41,831 bases of DNA from Alphaproteobacteria bacterium (GTDB lineage: Bacteria; Pseudomonadota; Alphaproteobacteria; Caulobacterales; Maricaulaceae). Location of the stretch: the NCBI GenBank assembly GCA_024742735.1, contig JANSXV010000010.1, positions 1-41,831 on the forward strand. The letters are read 5' to 3'. Shown piece by piece: positions 31,892-40,167 of this stretch (the stretch's first letter is position 1; every line of letters begins with the position of its first letter). The notes under the pieces are model-generated. The model saw only the letters and a list, made by a program, of their open reading frames with translations, was not told the origin of the DNA and made no database searches. The position numbers were made by a program, and so were the translations under genes.

Positions 31892-32498
31892 GGAAGTATT
31901 GCAGCCCGCCGCGGTTTTCCTTGCGGTCAAGTTCGTCCTGACTGGTCAGGAAGGTCGTCTGGATCACATAGCGCTCACCGGCGAACGGCAGGTGGCCGTG
32001 CCATGACGTATCGGAGCGCTTGAACGCGAACACCGTACCGGCCAGCGGCGGCACTTCCATGGTGTAGTCGTCAAAGTCGTCCGGACCGTTCAGAACCCGG
32101 ATGCAGCCATCGCTCGTGCCGTTCCACTCGGCATTGAGATAGAGCAGCATGGTCAGCAGCTTGGACTTGGAATCGTTGTGGATCGGCCCGTCCGACAGCT
32201 GGGACAGGCGGCGCACGGTGATCATGCGCGGGCGGCCTTCCAGGTCGATCTCCAGCCGGTCGCTGAGCACCTCGGCCAGACGTTCGCTCTGCAGGTCCTC
32301 GACGATCTGTTTGAAGGCGCCGGTCTGGGTCAGCTTTGACAGGGGCAGATAGCCCGGACGATCGATAGCCGGATAGTCGCGCCGGATGTCGGCGGCGGCC
32401 TGTTCGCTGATGGCGCCGTCGGTGCAGAAAAAGGTATAGGGCTCGCGCTGGGTCTCAGCTGCTGCAAGCCGGTCGAAATCCAGAAGACCGCCGCTCAA
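31869..32498 (-). CDS. 2-oxoglutarate/Fe(II)-dependent oxygenase
   Basis: A 209-residue prolyl-hydroxylase-fold oxygenase. The iron facial triad is H107-x-D109 (GPIHNDS) and H167 (TSWHGHLPF), with R176 (GERYVIQTTF) for the 2-oxoglutarate carboxylate. Members hydroxylate proteins, sugars or small molecules using O2 and 2-oxoglutarate. The domain covers nearly the whole protein, and no signal peptide is present, so it acts in the cytosol. It converges on the MBOAT/SGNH operon with a 23-bp overlap and diverges from the pirin gene. Whether it belongs functionally to the glycan cluster is open. Confidence 0.88.
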   Translation of the reverse strand: MSGGLLDFDRLAAAETQREPYTFFCTDGAISEQAAADIRRDYPAIDRPGYLPLSKLTQTGAFKQIVEDLQSERLAEVLSDRLEIDLEGRPRMITVRRLSQLSDGPIHNDSKSKLLTMLLYLNAEWNGTSDGCIRVLNGPDDFDDYTMEVPPLAGTVFAFKRSDTSWHGHLPFAGERYVIQTTFLTSQDELDRKENRGGLQYFLKKLLPG

Positions 32499-32579
32499 TT
32501 TGACCTCTCCATGCCCGGACTAGATAGTCCTGAACTCCTCGCATGGCGGCAGCCCCAAGACAAGTTGGACCAATTACCC

Positions 32580-33488
32580 ATGTCCCAGATCGAACACATC
32601 ATCACAGGCCGCAAAAAGGATCTGGGCGGCTTCCAGGTCGCCCGCGTCCTGCCCTACGCCAAGCGCCGCCGGGTGGGGCCCTTCGTGTTCTTCGACGAAA
32701 TGGGGCCGGCGGTCTTCGCACCGGGCAAGGGCGTGGATGTTCGTCCGCACCCCCATATCGGCCTGTCCACCGTCACCTATCTGTTCGAAGGCGAGATGGA
32801 TCACGCCGACACGCTGGGCGTCCAGCAGACGATCTATCCCGGAGAGGTCAATCTCATGACCGCCGGCCGCGGCATCGCCCATTCGGAACGCACAGGCGCG
32901 AAGGCCCGCGCCGCCGGTCATCCGCTGCACGGGATCCAGGTCTGGATCGCCCTGCCCCGCGAGGACGAGGAGATCGCGCCGGACTTCGCCCATCACAAGG
33001 CTGATGAGCTGCCGGAATGGGATGAGGGCGGGGCGCGGATGCGCCTGATCCTGGGGACCGGCTACGGCCGCACGTCCCCGGTGAAGGTTCGCGGATCCAT
33101 GGTCTATATCCATACCGAGGCGCCGGCCGGATCAGCCTTCGAGCTGCCGGCCGGTCACGGAGAGCTGGCCGCCTATGTGGTCTCCGGGCGCGTCGAGACG
33201 GCGGGCGAGCCCGTCAGCGCAGGCTGCATGGCGGTATTCGCCCCCGGTGAGCGCGCCGTGATCCGCGCCCAGGAAGACAGCCGCATCATGGTCCTGGGCG
33301 GCGCCGATATCGGCGAGCGCCACATCGACTGGAATTTCGTGTCCAGCCGCAAAGAACGCATCGAGCAGGCCAAGGCCGACTGGCGCGCCTCCATCGCAGG
33401 CGGCTGGGACAATACGCCCTTTTCGATGGTGGTCGGCGAGGACGAATACATCCCGCTGCCCGGCGATCCCGATCCCGGTCAGGGATGA
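32580..33488 (+). CDS. Pirin family protein
   Basis: A 302-residue bicupin of the pirin family; some members have quercetin 2,3-dioxygenase activity, others act as redox-linked regulators. The N-terminal cupin has GPFVFFDEMGPAVF, VRPHPHIGLSTVTYLFEGEM (two metal His) and TAGRGIAHSERTG (third His and the Glu), giving the expected H-H-H-E iron site. The C-terminal domain (GSMVYIHTEAPAGSAFELPA...FNFVSS-type DWNFVSSRKERIEQA) completes the fold. I start at 32580 because pirin-like sequence begins at MSQIEHIITGRKK; an in-frame ATG at 32511 would add 23 unconserved residues. Confidence 0.94.
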   Translation: MSQIEHIITGRKKDLGGFQVARVLPYAKRRRVGPFVFFDEMGPAVFAPGKGVDVRPHPHIGLSTVTYLFEGEMDHADTLGVQQTIYPGEVNLMTAGRGIAHSERTGAKARAAGHPLHGIQVWIALPREDEEIAPDFAHHKADELPEWDEGGARMRLILGTGYGRTSPVKVRGSMVYIHTEAPAGSAFELPAGHGELAAYVVSGRVETAGEPVSAGCMAVFAPGERAVIRAQEDSRIMVLGGADIGERHIDWNFVSSRKERIEQAKADWRASIAGGWDNTPFSMVVGEDEYIPLPGDPDPGQG

Positions 33489-33610
33489 CACGCTGTCACA
33501 GCTTGAAGGGTGATTTGCGTTTCAAGCCGCGCTAGAACGTCCGCCTCGCGAGTTCTGCAACAGACGGGACCGCGCCCAAATGCACATCACCCTGCAGGGA
33601 GGGGGACACT

Positions 33611-35230
33611 ATGGCTGACGGCATGATCTCGAGCCGGGATCTGAGCGATCTCGGCGTCACGAATACTGCAAAGCTGAACGTGAACTGGCGCGAAGAGGCC
33701 CTTTACGAAGAGTCCGTGCGCCGCGGCGAAGGCCGGGTCGCCAAGGGCGGCCCGCTAGTGGTGGAGACCGGCCAGCACACCGGGCGTTCCGCGCGCGACA
33801 AGTTCACGGTCCGCGACGAAGCCACCGAAGACACCGTCTGGTGGGACTTCAACGCCTCCATGACGCCGGATCATTTCGACGCCCTGTGGGAAGATTTCCG
33901 CGCCCATATGGGCGGCAAGGAGCTGTTCGTTCAGGAGCTGTTCGGCGGCGCGGACGAGCGCCACCGCCTCCCGGTGCGCGTGGTCAACGAGCTGGCCTGG
34001 CACTCGCTCTTTATCCGCCACCTGCTGCGCCGTCCGTCGGCCGAGGAGCTGGACGGCTTCTCCCCCGAGTTCACGATCATCAACCTGCCGAGCTTCAAGG
34101 CGGACCCTGACCGCCACGGCACGCGCAGCGAGACGGTCATCGCGGTGAATTTCGCGAAGAAGCTCGTCCTGATCGGCGGCACATCCTATGCCGGCGAGAC
34201 CAAGAAATCCGTCTTCACGATTCTGAACTACCTGCTGCCCGAGCGCCGCGTCATGCCCATGCACTGCTCGGTCAATGTGGGCGCGGACAATGACCCGGCT
34301 GTCTTCTTCGGCCTGTCGGGTACGGGCAAGACGACCCTGTCGGCCGATCCCAAGCGCAAGCTGATCGGCGATGACGAGCATGGCTGGTCGCCGGACGGGC
34401 TGTTTAATTTCGAGGGCGGCTGCTACGCCAAGATGATCCGCCTTTCGCCCGAAGCCGAGCCGGAGATCTACGCCACGACCAAGCGCTGGGGCACGGTGCT
34501 GGAGAACGTGGTCATGGATCCGGTGACCCGCGAGCTGGATCTCGATGACGCGACGCTGGCGGAAAACTCCCGCGGCGCCTATCCTCTGCATTACATCCCC
34601 AATGCCTGCGACAAGAATGTCTGCGGCCACCCGCGCAATCTGGTCATGCTGACCTGTGACGCGTTCGGGGTGATGCCGCCCATCGCCAAGCTCACGCCGG
34701 CCCAGGCCATGTACCACTTCCTGTCGGGCTACACCGCGAAGGTCGCCGGGACCGAGAAGGGCGTGACCGAGCCGAGTGCCACCTTCTCCACCTGCTTCGG
34801 CGCGCCCTTCATGCCGCGCCACCCGGCCGAGTACGGCGCGCTATTGCGCGAGCTGATCGCCGAACACGGCGTGGATTGCTGGCTGGTGAACACCGGCTGG
34901 ACCGGCGGCGCCTACGGGGTCGGCGAGCGTATGCCCATCAAGGCGACGCGCGCCCTGCTCAACGCCGCGCTCGACGGAACGCTGGCTGGCGCGGAATACC
35001 GCATGGATCCGGTCTTCGGCTTCGCCGTGCCCACCCATGTGGAGGGCGTCGATCCGAAAATCCTCAATCCACGCGACACGTGGTCCAACCCTGAAGCCTA
35101 TGACGCCCAGGCCGAAAAGCTGGCGGACATGTTCGTGGCGAACTTTGAAAAGTTCGAAGAGCACGTCCAGCCTTATGTCCGCGCCGCAGCGCCCCGCCCC
35201 GACAGCGCGAAGGTGAGCGCGGCGGAGTAG
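33611..35230 (+). CDS. pckA: Phosphoenolpyruvate carboxykinase (ATP)
   Basis: A 539-residue ATP-dependent PEPCK converting oxaloacetate + ATP to PEP + CO2 + ADP, the entry step of gluconeogenesis. Visible motifs: [33 protein letters not shown] (Arg for oxaloacetate), [20 protein letters not shown] (metal Lys/His region), the P-loop [11 protein letters not shown] with K240, [36 protein letters not shown] and GVGERMPI. Length is typical of alphaproteobacterial enzymes. GGGAGGGGG lies just before the ATG. The leader carries an inverted repeat, GCTTGAA...TTCAAGC (33501-33527), a possible operator. A strong terminator follows the stop. Confidence 0.98.
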   Translation: MADGMISSRDLSDLGVTNTAKLNVNWREEALYEESVRRGEGRVAKGGPLVVETGQHTGRSARDKFTVRDEATEDTVWWDFNASMTPDHFDALWEDFRAHMGGKELFVQELFGGADERHRLPVRVVNELAWHSLFIRHLLRRPSAEELDGFSPEFTIINLPSFKADPDRHGTRSETVIAVNFAKKLVLIGGTSYAGETKKSVFTILNYLLPERRVMPMHCSVNVGADNDPAVFFGLSGTGKTTLSADPKRKLIGDDEHGWSPDGLFNFEGGCYAKMIRLSPEAEPEIYATTKRWGTVLENVVMDPVTRELDLDDATLAENSRGAYPLHYIPNACDKNVCGHPRNLVMLTCDAFGVMPPIAKLTPAQAMYHFLSGYTAKVAGTEKGVTEPSATFSTCFGAPFMPRHPAEYGALLRELIAEHGVDCWLVNTGWTGGAYGVGERMPIKATRALLNAALDGTLAGAEYRMDPVFGFAVPTHVEGVDPKILNPRDTWSNPEAYDAQAEKLADMFVANFEKFEEHVQPYVRAAAPRPDSAKVSAAE

Positions 35231-35252
35231 AACTGGCGTTCAGCCGGAAAAG

Positions 35253-35286
35253 AAAAACCCCGGCGCAAGCGCGCCGGGGTTTTTTT
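35253..35286. terminator. Bidirectional intrinsic terminator between pckA and the DEAD-box helicase
   Basis: CCCCGGCGC (35258-35266), loop AAGC, GCGCCGGGG (35271-35279), flanked by AAAAA on the left and a run of seven T on the right (35280-35286). The perfect 9-bp GC stem with U-tracts in both directions serves the two convergent genes. It is the clearest intrinsic terminator in the window. Confidence 0.95.
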
Positions 35287-35295
35287 GTTCGAGGC

Positions 35296-36546
35296 TCAGG
35301 CGGCTCTGCGCTGACGCTGACCGCTTTGTCCCCCGCCGCCGCGGCGGTTGCGGCGGCGCTTGGGCTTGCCGGCGCCTGCGGGCTTGGCGGCATCGCCCTT
35401 CGGCATGGGCGGGGCGTCGTTTAGGCTCTTGGGCTCAATGCCGGTCAGCTTGACGATGTCCTTCAAGAGCTTGCGCTCGTCCGGCGCGCACAGGGCGACG
35501 GCGCGGCCATCCGCCCCGGCGCGCGCGGTGCGGCCGATCCGGTGGACATAGCTTTCCGGCACATTGGGCAGCTCGTAATTCACGACCAGATCAATGCCCT
35601 CCACGTCGATGCCGCGCGCGGCGATGTCGGTTGCGACCAGAACCGGGGCCTTGCCCTCCTTGAAGGCGGCGAGCGCGCGCTCGCGCTGCCCCTGAGACTT
35701 GTTGCCGTGGATGGCGTTCACACCGTGGCCGTACTGGGCCAGGCGCTTGGCGACCCGATCCGCGCCGCGCTTGGTGCGGGTGAAGACGATGACCTTGCGG
35801 CCCACTTCCTTGCTCATCAAGTCAACCAACGTGTCCGGCTTGTCCGCCGCGTTCACGTACAGCACCGCCTGAGCGATGCGCTCGACCGGCCGGGACGGCG
35901 GCGTGGCAGCGATGGTGATCGGGTTTTTCAGGAATTCGTCGGCCAGCTTGCGGATCGGCGCGGGCATGGTCGCGGAGAACATCACGGTCTGACGAGGGCT
36001 GCCCAGCTGTTTCAGGATTTTCCGGATCGCCGGCATGAAGCCGAGATCCAGCATCTGATCGGCCTCATCCAGGATGACGCGGCGCGTGTGATCGAGGCGC
36101 AGCGCGCCCGTGGAGGCGTGATCGAGAAGACGGCCGGGCGTGGCCACCAGGATATCGACGCCGCGCGCCATGGCGCGAATCTGCGGGCCGGGCTTCACCC
36201 CGCCGAAGATCACCGTGCAGGTCAGGTTCGATCCCGCTGCATACGTGTTCACGCTCTCGGCGATCTGGGCGGCCAGCTCGCGCGTCGGCGCCAGGATCAG
36301 GGCGCGGGCGGTCTTGCCCGGCGCCTGCTTCTTCTCGGCCAGCAGCTGGTCGATCAGGGGCAGGACGAAGGCGGCGGTCTTGCCCGAGCCGGTCTGGGCC
36401 AGACCCACGACATCGCGTCCGGACAGGACGGCGGGTATGGCCTTGCCTTGAATCGGCGTCGGCGTGTCATAGCCCGCGCCCGCCACGGCGGCGAGGACCG
36501 GAGCGGACAGGCCGAGATTGGTGAAGGCGGTTGTGTGTTGAGTCAT
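35296..36546 (-). CDS. DEAD-box ATP-dependent RNA helicase (RhlE-like)
   Basis: A 416-residue helicase that unwinds short RNA duplexes in ribosome assembly or mRNA decay. Motifs in order: Q-motif (FTNLGLSAPVLAAVAGAGYDTPTPIQ), I AQTGSGKTAAF, Ia PTRELAAQI, GG, Ib TPGRLLDHA, II ILDEADQML, III FSATMP, IV VIVFTRTKRGAD, V ATDIAARGIDVE and VI HRIGRTARAG. The C-terminal tail (KPKRRRNRRGGGGQSGQRQRRAA) is short, basic and Gly/Arg-rich, typical of RhlE-type proteins. The gene has a promoter candidate about 200 nt upstream and so a long 5' leader, as often seen in cold-shock helicase genes. Confidence 0.95.
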   Translation of the reverse strand: MTQHTTAFTNLGLSAPVLAAVAGAGYDTPTPIQGKAIPAVLSGRDVVGLAQTGSGKTAAFVLPLIDQLLAEKKQAPGKTARALILAPTRELAAQIAESVNTYAAGSNLTCTVIFGGVKPGPQIRAMARGVDILVATPGRLLDHASTGALRLDHTRRVILDEADQMLDLGFMPAIRKILKQLGSPRQTVMFSATMPAPIRKLADEFLKNPITIAATPPSRPVERIAQAVLYVNAADKPDTLVDLMSKEVGRKVIVFTRTKRGADRVAKRLAQYGHGVNAIHGNKSQGQRERALAAFKEGKAPVLVATDIAARGIDVEGIDLVVNYELPNVPESYVHRIGRTARAGADGRAVALCAPDERKLLKDIVKLTGIEPKSLNDAPPMPKGDAAKPAGAGKPKRRRNRRGGGGQSGQRQRRAA

Positions 36547-36751
36547 AAAAAGCTTTCCGGCGCGCAGAGCCGGTCACGGCGCGCGCCTTGATATCAGGTT
36601 TCAGGAAACGTCTGCGCAGACCAGATCGTCTTCGGGGGAGCGGTGTCGCTCGACGCCCGGACATCGCGACGGCGGTTTCGCCGAACAACTCCGTCGCGCT
36701 CCGCGTATCGGCTTAGGGCCGTTCTACGCACGGAGCGCTTGCGCTAAGAGC

Positions 36752-36780
36752 CGTATGGTCCTGTTTTCAGGCGAAAGCAA
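36752..36780 (-). promoter_or_regulatory. Promoter candidate and ~200-nt leader of the DEAD-box helicase gene
   Basis: On the minus strand TTGCTT (36780-36775) and CATACG (36757-36752) are 17 bp apart, a sigma-70-like layout. Transcription would start near 36745, leaving about 200 nt before the helicase ATG at 36546. That leader has no ORF I would defend and several GC-rich hairpins, for example AGCG-CAAG-CGCT near 36733-36744. A short AAAGCTTTTT stretch just before the ATG replaces a clear Shine-Dalgarno. Confidence 0.4.
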
Positions 36781-36792
36781 GGCGCAATGCAT

Positions 36793-37299
36793 TCAAGGCG
36801 CGCTTTTGAGCAATCTCTTGCGGTGTGTCTCGACCAGCTCCGCCAGATCGGGAGCAAGCGCCGGACCGGCTTCCGGCGCCACATCCCGCGCCGTCAGCGG
36901 CGCGCCGGCTTCAGACAGCACCGCCGCGCCGCGGATGGGCTGTCCCGTCGCCCGCTCGATCAGGCGCAGGCGCTCGCCGGCCGGATCCGGGCGCCAGCGA
37001 TCGCCCCACTGATTCAATGAGATGAGCACTGGGTAGAGATCCAGTCCCGCCTCTGTCAGCCGGTACTCCGCCGCCCGTCCATCATCAGGCGCGGGACGGC
37101 GCTCCAGAACGCCCTCCCGCACCAGACGCGCCAGGCGGTCCGACAGAACGCTGGTGGAGATCGACAACTGCTCCTGAAAGGCGTCGAACCGGCGCACCCC
37201 GTGAAAGGCGTTGCGCAGGATCAAAAGACTCCAACGGTCGCCGATCACCTTGAGGGTCTCGGCGACACCGCAGCCCGTCAGTCCAGGGCGGACGGTCAC
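36793..37299 (-). CDS. HxlR-family transcriptional regulator
   Basis: A 168-residue winged-helix regulator. The N-terminus GLTGCGVAETLKVIGDRWSL matches the HxlR start 'CpveatLdviGgKW', with the conserved C10 that in several members senses electrophiles or oxidation. It continues LLILRNAFHGVRRFDAFQEQ, SISTSVLSDRLARLVREGVLERR and YRLTEAGLDLYPVL. An extra ~50-residue C-terminal region (GERLRLIERATGQPIRGAAV...) is of unknown function. It follows the nitronate monooxygenase gene with a 4-bp gap, so enzyme and regulator share a transcript, probably autoregulated through the inverted repeat at 38302-38326. Confidence 0.93.
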   Translation of the reverse strand: MTVRPGLTGCGVAETLKVIGDRWSLLILRNAFHGVRRFDAFQEQLSISTSVLSDRLARLVREGVLERRPAPDDGRAAEYRLTEAGLDLYPVLISLNQWGDRWRPDPAGERLRLIERATGQPIRGAAVLSEAGAPLTARDVAPEAGPALAPDLAELVETHRKRLLKSAP

Positions 37300-37303
37300 C
37301 GGA

Positions 37304-38290
37304 TCAGGCCGCCCCCATCATGGCGCCGAAGCGCTGGGTCACGATGGCTTCGGCCTCGCGCATGATCCGGCCGATCAGCTCCTCGCAGGTGGGAATATCG
37401 TGGATCAGCCCCGCGACCATGCCGCAGGACCACGCGCCCGCGTCCATGTCGCCTTCCATCATGATGCGCGGGTAAACCCCTGCGACTTCCTCGATGATGT
37501 CCTCGAACTTCAGATCGGCGCCGAGGGCCTTTTCCTTTTCCAGAAGCCGCTCGACAGCGGCGTTTGTCATGACGCGCTCGGTATTGCGCAGCGGGCGCAT
37601 CACAAGGCGCGTATCCAGCTCGCTGGCCGCCACGATGGCGTCCTTTACGTTCTGGTGGACCGGCGCTTCCTTCGTGGCGATGAAGCGCGTACCCATGTTC
37701 ATGCCCTCAGCCCCCATGGCGAGCGAGGCGACCAGCGAGCGCGCATCGGCCTGCCCCCCGGAGGAGACGAAGGGAATCTCCAGCTCGTCAGCGGCGCGCG
37801 GCAAGAGGATCATGTTGGGAATGTCGTCCTCGCCGGGGTGGCCGCCGCACTCAAACCCGTCGACGCTGACTGCGTCGCAGCCGATGGACTGGGCCTTGAG
37901 CGCATGGCGCACGGAGGTGCATTTGTGGATCACCTTGATGCCGGCGTCCTTCAGGAACGGCATCACCTCGGCCGGATTGCGCCCGGCGGTCTCCACGATC
38001 TTCACCCCGCCCTCGATGATCGCCTTCACATAGCCAGGATAATCCGGAGCGTTCACCGTCGGCAGGAATGTGAGGTTCACTGCGAAGGGCTTGTCGGTCA
38101 TGTCCTTGCAGCGCGCGATTTCGTTAGCGAGCTTGTCCGGAGTCTTCTGGGTGAGACCGGTGATGGTGCCCAGACCGCCCGCGTTGGACACCGCCGCCGC
38201 CAGCTCGGCGAAGCCGACATAGTGCATGCCGCCCTGGATGATGGGGTGCTCGATGCCGAACAGCTCGGTGATGCGCGTCTTCAGGGCCAT
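37304..38290 (-). CDS. Nitronate monooxygenase (2-nitropropane dioxygenase-like)
   Basis: A 328-residue FMN TIM-barrel protein of the NMO/NPD family, which oxidises toxic propionate-3-nitronate and related nitronates; some homologues act as enoyl reductases. Conserved parts: TELFGIEHPIIQGGMHYVGFAELAAAVSNAGGLGTI, PFAVNLTFLP, VIHKCTSVRHALKAQSIGCDAVSVDGFECGGHPGE, PFVSSGGQADARSLVASLAMGAEGMNMGTRF. I start at the ATG of MALKTRITEL because GGAG lies 6 nt before it; an ATG 12 bp upstream (38302) is possible but overlaps the operator-like repeat. It is the first gene of an operon with the HxlR regulator. Confidence 0.92.
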   Translation of the reverse strand: MALKTRITELFGIEHPIIQGGMHYVGFAELAAAVSNAGGLGTITGLTQKTPDKLANEIARCKDMTDKPFAVNLTFLPTVNAPDYPGYVKAIIEGGVKIVETAGRNPAEVMPFLKDAGIKVIHKCTSVRHALKAQSIGCDAVSVDGFECGGHPGEDDIPNMILLPRAADELEIPFVSSGGQADARSLVASLAMGAEGMNMGTRFIATKEAPVHQNVKDAIVAASELDTRLVMRPLRNTERVMTNAAVERLLEKEKALGADLKFEDIIEEVAGVYPRIMMEGDMDAGAWSCGMVAGLIHDIPTCEELIGRIMREAEAIVTQRFGAMMGAA

Positions 38291-38301
38291 GCGGAACTCC
38301 A

Positions 38302-38326
38302 TTTAACTTCGTTTTTCAAAGCTAAA
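38302..38326. promoter_or_regulatory. HxlR operator candidate
   Basis: TTTAACTTCG (38302-38311), spacer TTTTT, CAAAGCTAAA (38317-38326): the half-sites pair at 8 of 10 positions. It is an AT-rich island in GC-rich DNA immediately before the nitronate monooxygenase start and in the intergenic region divergent from the cNMP/TrxR-like gene. Its position and symmetry suit a winged-helix dimer such as the co-transcribed HxlR protein. Confidence 0.6.
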
Positions 38327-38415
38327 TTCATTTCCTGAGGGTGAACAAGCTTTTTCCTCGTATCGGATCGGACCGCCGGGCAGTATCAGCGGCTCTACAA
38401 GCCGGAGATACCGCC

Positions 38416-40080
38416 ATGAGCGCGCCGCCTGCCGACGTCAATCACACGTTCAATGACGATGAACTCAAGGCGCTCGCCGCCTATGGCGAGGTGCGCCGCC
38501 ACGACTCTGGCGAGCAGCTGGTTAGCCCGGGCCAGCAGCGCACCGACATGCTGGTCACGCTCTCGGGCCAGACCCACATCTTTGTCGACGGCGCAGACGG
38601 TCCGCGGCGCCTGGGCTGGATGGAGCGGGGCCAGTTCGCCGGCGATATCGGCGTCCTGACCGGCCAGGCGTCGCTGGCGCGGGTCGATATGGGCGAGGCG
38701 GGCGAGGTCCTGCACATCCCCTTCGACCGGTTTCAGAAGTTGCTGGTGGAAAACTCGGCGCTGTCCGACGTATTCGTACGGACCCTGTCGGCGCGGCGCG
38801 CCTTCGCGCTGTCGCGCAACGATGCGCCGGTCATCGTGCTCGGCTCGGCGCTGGACCGCTCGGTCTTCGCTCTGCGGGACTTTCTGACCCGCCACGGCAC
38901 GCCCCACACCTGGTGCGATCCGGTGCTGAACGAGCTGGGCGCCCGCATCGTAGACGCCAAGGGCCTGGCCGACGACCAGCTTCCCGCCGTCGTTCTGGGC
39001 TCGGAGCGTGTGCTTGTCCGACCGACCGTCAATGATCTGGCTTCCGAGCTCGGCTCCGACCTGCTGCCGGATGGCGCAGCAGCCGACGTCATCGTCGTGG
39101 GCGCCGGACCCGCGGGCCTGGCCGCATCAGTCTATGCCGCCTCGGAAGGCCTGACCGTCCTGACGCTGGAGTCCGCCGCAGCCGGGGGACAGGCCGGCAC
39201 GTCCTCCAAGATCGAGAACTATCTGGGCTTCCCGACCGGGATTTCCGGGCAGGATCTGGCCGACCGGGCCGCCGTCCAGGCCCAGAAATTCGGCGTGCGT
39301 CTGGCTGCGCCAGTGCGGGCGAAAGCCCTGAGCGCGCTGGAGGACCAGACCTGGTGCGTCGAAACCACCGACGGACGGCTTCTGAACGGCCGCGCCGTGG
39401 TGATTGCGACGGGCGCTGAATATCGCCAGCTCGATATCGAGCACCTGGAGACGTTTGAAGGCGCGGGCGTGTATTACGGCGCCTCGCCTCTGGAGGCCCA
39501 GCTGTGCGGCGACGCGGAAGTCGCCGTCGTCGGCGCGGGCAATTCCGCCGGTCAGGGGGCGGTCTTCCTGTCCAAGACCGCCAAGACGGTCCACGTTCTC
39601 TACCGCCGCGCGGATATCCGCGAGACCATGTCCGAGTATCTGGTGCGGCGCCTCGAAGAGACGGAGAACATTATCCTGCACCCGCAGACCGAGATCGCGG
39701 CCCTGAAGCCCCATTGCGCCGATAGCAGCGCGCCGCGTCTGGCCGCGCTGACGGTGAAGACGCCCGATGGCGAACTGGAGCTGCCCGCCACCTTCGTCTT
39801 TCTGTTCATCGGCGCGGCGCCGGCCACCGACTGGCTGCCCCCGACCATTGCGAGGGATCCGCGCGGCTTCATCAAGACCGGGCCTTTGCTGGAGCCCCGC
39901 GATCTGGTGCGCGGCGGCTGGGCGCTGGAGCGTATGCCCAGCCCTTATGAAACCAGCCTGCCGCGCGTCTATGCGGTCGGCGATGTGCGCGCCGGCAGCG
40001 TGAAGCGCGTGGCGAGCGGCGTCGGCGAAGGCAGCGTCGTCGTCAGCGATGTCCACAAGGCGCTCGCCGAGCTGACCTGA
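38416..40080 (+). CDS. cNMP-binding domain / thioredoxin-reductase-like fusion
   Basis: A 554-residue protein. Residues ~10-130 form a cyclic-nucleotide-binding-like beta roll (EQLVSPGQQRTDMLVTLSGQ, QFAGDIGVLTGQASLARVDM). Residues ~135-220 are a short thioredoxin-like linker (APVIVLGSALDRSVFALRDF), and ~230-554 a TrxR-type flavoprotein: VIVVGAGPAGLAASVYAASE, GGQAGTSSKIENYLGFPTG, VIATGAEYRQL, NADPH site EVAVVGAGNSAGQGAVFLS and FAD-closing VYAVGDVRAGSVKRVAS. The redox CxxC of thioredoxin reductases is absent (VYYGASPLEAQLC at that place), so it cannot act as a classical TrxR. GGAG precedes this ATG; the GTG at 38341 is less likely. Confidence 0.9.
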   Translation: MSAPPADVNHTFNDDELKALAAYGEVRRHDSGEQLVSPGQQRTDMLVTLSGQTHIFVDGADGPRRLGWMERGQFAGDIGVLTGQASLARVDMGEAGEVLHIPFDRFQKLLVENSALSDVFVRTLSARRAFALSRNDAPVIVLGSALDRSVFALRDFLTRHGTPHTWCDPVLNELGARIVDAKGLADDQLPAVVLGSERVLVRPTVNDLASELGSDLLPDGAAADVIVVGAGPAGLAASVYAASEGLTVLTLESAAAGGQAGTSSKIENYLGFPTGISGQDLADRAAVQAQKFGVRLAAPVRAKALSALEDQTWCVETTDGRLLNGRAVVIATGAEYRQLDIEHLETFEGAGVYYGASPLEAQLCGDAEVAVVGAGNSAGQGAVFLSKTAKTVHVLYRRADIRETMSEYLVRRLEETENIILHPQTEIAALKPHCADSSAPRLAALTVKTPDGELELPATFVFLFIGAAPATDWLPPTIARDPRGFIKTGPLLEPRDLVRGGWALERMPSPYETSLPRVYAVGDVRAGSVKRVASGVGEGSVVVSDVHKALAELT

Positions 40081-40167
40081 CCTACCATCACGAAAGCGGG
40101 AGCGCGGGTTGCGCCTGGCCCGGCCGGTCCCATTTGCCGTCCCAAGCCATCAAGGGAAAACTGATCC

